The notes beneath the pieces were generated by a model. The model was not told the origin of the DNA, did no database searches, and worked only from the letters and a program-made list of their open reading frames with translations. From Marisa cornuarietis (lineage: Eukaryota > Mollusca > Gastropoda > Architaenioglossa > Ampullariidae), in the NCBI GenBank assembly GCA_004794655.1, contig SMMW01000063.1, positions 394,368 through 458,367 of the forward strand: a DNA stretch of 64,000 bases, written 5' to 3'. Position 1 is the first letter of the stretch, and each line of letters begins with the position of its first letter. Made by a program: the position numbers and the translations under genes. Positions 59,947 through 64,000 of this stretch are shown piece after piece.

Positions 59947-62485
59947 ATGGCTGAATCCGTTAGGGAGGTAGCCGACTTTATGAAAGAAGGACAACTGTTG
60001 GGATTGAAAGAAGAAGCCCTTACAAAGTATGTATTTCAGTGCATTGAAAGGCAGGACAGATATACAGAAAGATTAGCCAGAGAGAAAGAAGCAGAAAGAT
60101 TAGATAGAAGAAAAAGAAGCTGACAGGATAGCTAAAGAAAAAGAAGCTGACAGGATAGCTAAAGAAAAAGAAGCTGAAAGGGCCGCAAGAGAAAGAGAGG
60201 CCGAGCGTCAGTTCGAATTAGAGAAACTACGTTTAGAGAGAGAGACCGATTCCAGCGCGACGAGGAGTAATGGGAACCAAACCCCAAAAGGACTCACACA
60301 TAAACTCCCCGCCTTCAAAGAGGACGAAGACGATATCAACGCATTTTTGAATCGATTTGAGGCTCAGGCGCAGTCCCTTAAATGGACCAGAGATATCTGG
60401 CCATTACAAATCGCCACTTCTTTTCACGGAGAAGCCCTCCAGCTATATGATAACCTATGTGTACAGGGCCCCGTGGATTATGATGTGCTCAAAAGAGAAC
60501 TATTACTCAAGTTTCAGTGCACCGCCGAAGGTTACAGAGAAAAATTTAGATCGGTGAAACCCCAATCTCAAGAGTCAATGCATTCTTTTCAAGCCAGACT
60601 AATCGGATTGTTCAACAGGTGGATCGACTTATCCAAAGTCCAAAAAACTTATGAAGGATTGCATGATCTGCTAGTCAGAGAACAAGTACTGCAAAGTGTA
60701 TCTAGAGATTTAGCCGTATTTCTGAGAGAAAGAGATTTTCAGAACGCTAATGAAATGATTGACAGTGCTGAACGTTATCGCCAAGCACACCCCCAGAAAT
60801 CTCCGGCAAGACGAACAGAAACTATCATGTTCGCAAATGTGGGACAAGCCACTCCTCCTTCTTCACCGCCAGCTCGCCCAAAGCAGGACAGACACCAATT
60901 TACTTCTCCTCGATCTTCAAGACAACGAAATACTCCTCCCTACAGAAGGAATGAATCATGGAGGACTCCACCCCACTCCCCACCAATAAGAACAGTTCCG
61001 AAGGAAGCACCAACGACCATATATGATCGAAACAGCCCTTGTCATCCTGATCGTTGGAAACCACCACGACGTTGCTTCAACTGTGGAGGACTTGGACATA
61101 TAGCCAAGGTTTGTCCAAGCTATAGACCCCAAGATAACACAAATGGAAATTGGAAAAATGAGAGCAACCCAACCCCAGCCAATGTTGCTATTATGTGTTC
61201 AATCACCGATGAGAAGGAGCTGGGTAAGATACATCTGTATCCAGGACGGATTAGGGGACAGCAAGTTAAGGTGCTACGCGACTCAGATGCAACCATCTCC
61301 GGTATACGAGCCTCCTTGGTTCAACCTCAAGACCGACTGAACGGGAAACAATCTTGTATTACCTTTGGTGGAAAGGTTGAAACCTTCCCTCTAGCACGTG
61401 TTCCAGTAGAGACACCTTTCTTCAGTGGAGACCTGAAATGTTGTGTCATCGAAAATCCAGTTGTCGATCTAATCATTGGAAACACGAGAGGTACAAAACG
61501 GGTGGTATTTGATGTACAAGAGAAAGAGTCAGAACCAACAGCAGCGGTTACCACACGCGCGCAATTCCAACGCCAGATGCAGGGACCTCAACCCATAACT
61601 CTACCACCAGTTCAATGGAATATAAAGAAGAACAACCGAATGGAATTACAGCAAAGCGATTCCTCACTAGAGACCATAACAGAAGATGCAGAAGGTCGTG
61701 AGTGTAGACTGCAGTTAGAGATCAGGGACAGAGAAATTGCTCAACTCAAGGCCGAGATGGATGTTAACCAAAAGAAAAGAGATCGATTAGCTGTACTGTG
61801 CCAACAACAGAAGTCGACCATTGGTGAGTTGAAAGAAAAGATTCATGAATTGGAGTTGAGACGTAAGCATCAGTGTGATGACCTACTGAAAGCCTCAGCA
61901 GATATCAGAACCTTCAAGGAACGAGAGGAAAGACTCAGGAAAGATCTTGATAATACTATCACAAGATTGAATTCTCTGGAAGGAAACATCGAGGCAGAAA
62001 GAACAGCTCATCTGGAAACGAAATTCAACTCAGAAAGCTTAAAGCTTCGTGTTATAGACCTGAAAGGATCTCTGGAAGTCGAGAAATTAAACAGTGTGGA
62101 GGCTAACCGAGCCGTGGAATGTTTGACAAAGCAAATGAGAGAACTCGAACAAAGACGTGGTGATAGGAGAGAAACTCAAAAGGAATATCTGGGATTGAAA
62201 CGCCAGTTAGTAGAAGAGATAGCAGAGAAGAAGATAGTCATTGGCATCTTGTCAAAAGATCGTGAAATCCATCAGAAGAGTTTCACAGAACCTATAACAG
62301 GGCTGGGGACAGCCAAGAAAGAACCGGTATTTGTAGAGGACTCCAATGTAACACTCTTCAAGGAGTTACAATACCTACTGCTGAGCTTCGAACTGGTAGG
62401 CAAGAACAAAAGGATGAAAATCACGAGAGTTCGCAAGAAAAGAAAAACAGCAACACCATCTGCTCTTGTAAAAAAAAAACTTTAA
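59947..62485 (+). pseudogene. Gag-protease-coiled-coil reading frame of the LTR element (one frameshift)
   Basis: Gag starts at ATG 59947 (MAESVREVADFMKEG), but the frame changes near 60,105-60,115 and the first frame stops at 60,121. The second frame is open from there to TAA at 62,485. It encodes Glu/Lys repeats (KEKEADRIA), a retroviral-type Gag core (KLPAFKEDEDDINAFLNRFE onward), a CCHC zinc knuckle (61,073-61,114; CFNCGGLGHIAKVC) and a retropepsin-like domain (about 61,230-61,500). The protease active-site triplet reads Asp-Ser-Asp (61,280-61,288) instead of Asp-Ser/Thr-Gly, so it is probably inactive. Beyond it, about 61,690-62,300 encodes a long heptad-rich coiled coil (EIRDREIAQLKAEMD ... 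LTKQMRELEQRRGD) where reverse transcriptase should start. Confidence 0.75.
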
Positions 62486-62626
62486 ACACACTTTGATCGC
62501 CTATCGTCGTGAACTGGATACCACAGCAGAAGAGTTGTCTAAATCTATAAAGAAGTGCAAAAAAAAGTGAACAAGTAATCGATATATTCAAGGAAATGAT
62601 TAAACCAGAAGACCTACTACATAAAC

Positions 62627-63010
62627 ATGCTAAAACAATACCCTCGACGTGCAGAAGTTCCATCAGCCCTCTTCACCTACAACACTGAGAACAGTTTCTT
62701 ACCCGTCATATATGTGAGTAGAAAATTACTGGATAGAGAGAAGAGATACAGCACAGTAGAAAGAGAGTGTTTAGCCATAGTATGGTCTGTTCTGAAGCTG
62801 TCTAGATATTTGTATAGGAGACAGTTTACCCTACATACTGATCACAAGCCCCTATCGTCCCTCACATCTAATCCTTATAAGAATGCCAGAGTGATGCGGT
62901 GGGCTTTAGCCCTCCAGGAGTTTAAGTTTGATATTCAGCCGATTAAGGGGACCACTAATAAATTAGCCGATACTTTATCAAGGGCTGAAATGGATCAAGA
63001 AATTCCATAG
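62627..63010 (+). pseudogene. Truncated Pol: RNase H C-terminal part
   Basis: It reads YVSRKLLDREKRYSTVEREC, then LHTDHKPL and NKLADTLSRAE, the second half of a Gypsy-type RNase H. The N-terminal catalytic Asp strand is absent. The frame ends at TAG and no integrase follows; the polypurine tract is only about 80 bp away. Confidence 0.8.
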
Positions 63011-63085
63011 GGCTGTCAGATAATCTTTTCGTTAGAACGTAACAGTTCTATTGTAGTTAGGCGAAAATGTGAACATTTTTTTTGT

Positions 63086-63098
63086 AGGAGGGGAGGAA
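63086..63098 (+). promoter_or_regulatory. Polypurine tract
   Basis: AGGAGGGGAGGAA directly abuts the second LTR, as expected for plus-strand priming. Confidence 0.85.
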
Positions 63099-63995
63099 TG
63101 TTATGAACATGTGTTATCACCCATGAACGTCGAAGTAACGAGGTTGTCGCCCTTGATTGAATAGCGATTATGACCCCTGGTTTGAATGTTGATAGGGGGC
63201 GTTGTTTAGAAATTGGAAGAAGAAGCAGACGTGAGAGTCTAGGAGAAAGAGGAATTTGGTACAGAGGTTGGAATTAATAGTACTGTGTGGATTAATATTA
63301 ACTGTGTGAAGAAATAGCAACTGTGTGGATAAATAGTAACTGTGTGGATACATATTAACGGTGTAAAGAAATATTAACTGTATGGAGAAAGAGTAACTGT
63401 GTGGAGAGATATTAACTGTGTGGTTCCTCGATTTATTAATTTTCTCAACTGCTGTGTGATCTCTTGAGAAGATCGTAGAACTGTGTGGAGAAATATTATC
63501 TGTGTGGTTCCTCGATTTACTAATTTTCTCAACTGCTGTGTGCTCTCTTGAGAAGATCGTAGAACTGTGTGGATTTACCTACTGTGGAATTTTTATTGAC
63601 TTGATCATTTGTCTGCCGTTAGACTGTCGGAGTTATTTGGTGAATGTAGGCTGTCCGTATGATCAACGCCAGAGAGCAAGACTGAAAGAGGGGAGCTGTT
63701 TGCCGTGTCGACCCTTCCCCCCCCCCCCAACAACAGAAGAAGAGAGAACTTGAAGGACTTTAATATAAACTGCTTAGATATATTTGTTTCGGTGCAAACT
63801 CAGTGTAGAATATTTGTGCTGAAGTTTTCTGTTGTTATTTAGTAAAATATAGATTTACGTTCACCCGATTAATAGAAACGTTCGAGCCCATGTGCAGGTC
63901 TTTGTATTTTGTTGTGTGAAAGGACACGTGAAGAAGGCTGTGAGGTCAGTGTGTGTTGTGTGTGACCTGTCCACACTGTCCGTGCGTTCCTGACA
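63099..63995 (+). repeat. 3' LTR copy
   Basis: 897 bp, collinear with the 5' LTR. Differences include AAATATT/AGATATT, GATCTC/GCTCTC, GCAAAACTG/GCAAGACTG, GGAACTG/GGAGCTG, a longer C run, AAAGTAT/AAAATAT, and CACACGTCACG/CACACTGTCCG. The next five bases are TTGGT, the same as after the 5' LTR. Confidence 0.9.
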
Positions 63996-64000
63996 TTGGT

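Larger units (their letters stand above)
58290..64000 (+). mobile_element. Young Gypsy-type LTR retrotransposon, internally rearranged (right end at window edge)
   Basis: Two near-identical direct LTRs (58290-59183 and 63099-63995) flank an internal region. In order it holds an 18-nt primer-binding site for tRNA-Trp, a roughly 740-bp leader, Gag, zinc knuckle, protease, a long coiled coil, the C-terminal part of RNase H, and a polypurine tract. No reverse transcriptase core and no integrase are present, so the copy is non-autonomous. By eye the LTRs differ at roughly ten positions plus small indels in about 895 bp, indicating recent insertion or recent recombination. The element is antisense to the MAGUK-like gene and lies upstream of its first visible exon. 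Confidence 0.85.

Overview
This window is animal nuclear DNA, probably from a mollusc and most likely a gastropod. It has spliced genes with canonical GT/AG introns, many CA/GT microsatellites and long minisatellites, decayed LINEs, a hAT-derived pseudogene and a young Gypsy-type LTR element. The species call is an inference; nothing in the sequence names the organism. All gene models below were built by hand from splice signals, frame continuity and protein resemblance.

Layout. (1) 1-16,810, plus strand: fourteen exons of vitamin K-dependent gamma-glutamyl carboxylase (GGCX), lacking only the N-terminal exons upstream of the window. Its introns hold a 41-bp array, a LINE 3' tail, a 3.6-kb GTGTG-rich minisatellite, an RNase H remnant and an antisense 5'-truncated LINE with a 14-bp target-site duplication. 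The last intron begins with an array that copies the exon end and its splice donor about a dozen times. (2) 16.8-35 kb: a repeat-rich stretch with two small secreted-protein genes. One is a three-exon, 79-residue precursor on the minus strand (21,180-22,969), too finely split to show as one reading frame. The other is a three-exon, 284-residue acidic repeat protein on the plus strand (32,260-34,306). Both have a signal-peptide exon, a short second exon and a final exon, with introns in phases 0 and 1. A 2.2-kb, 30-bp satellite lies between them. (3) 36-38 kb: a broken hAT-like transposase-derived gene split by about 1.1 kb that carries a STRAD-like pseudokinase fragment and a SINE-like tail. 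(4) 39,242-41,572, plus strand: a four-exon single-pass receptor with one cysteine-rich module resembling the TNF-receptor superfamily. (5) 41.6-47.3 kb: no gene seen. (6) 47,356-58,043, minus strand: the 3' thirteen exons of a MAGUK-like protein (SH3 then guanylate-kinase-like), with one in-frame TAG at an exon edge. (7) 58,290-64,000: a Gypsy-type element with about 99 percent identical LTRs and a tRNA-Trp primer site. Its internal region keeps Gag, protease and part of RNase H, but a long coiled coil stands where reverse transcriptase should be, and integrase is absent.

How the genes relate. GGCX is a complete-looking enzyme (the catalytic lysine is kept) that modifies glutamates in secreted proteins. 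Two secreted, glutamate-rich, cysteine-free precursors lie within about 16 kb of it, but no functional link is shown by the sequence. The receptor and the MAGUK-like gene look like ordinary host signalling genes. The LTR element lies upstream of, or in a 5' intron of, the MAGUK-like gene, in antisense orientation.
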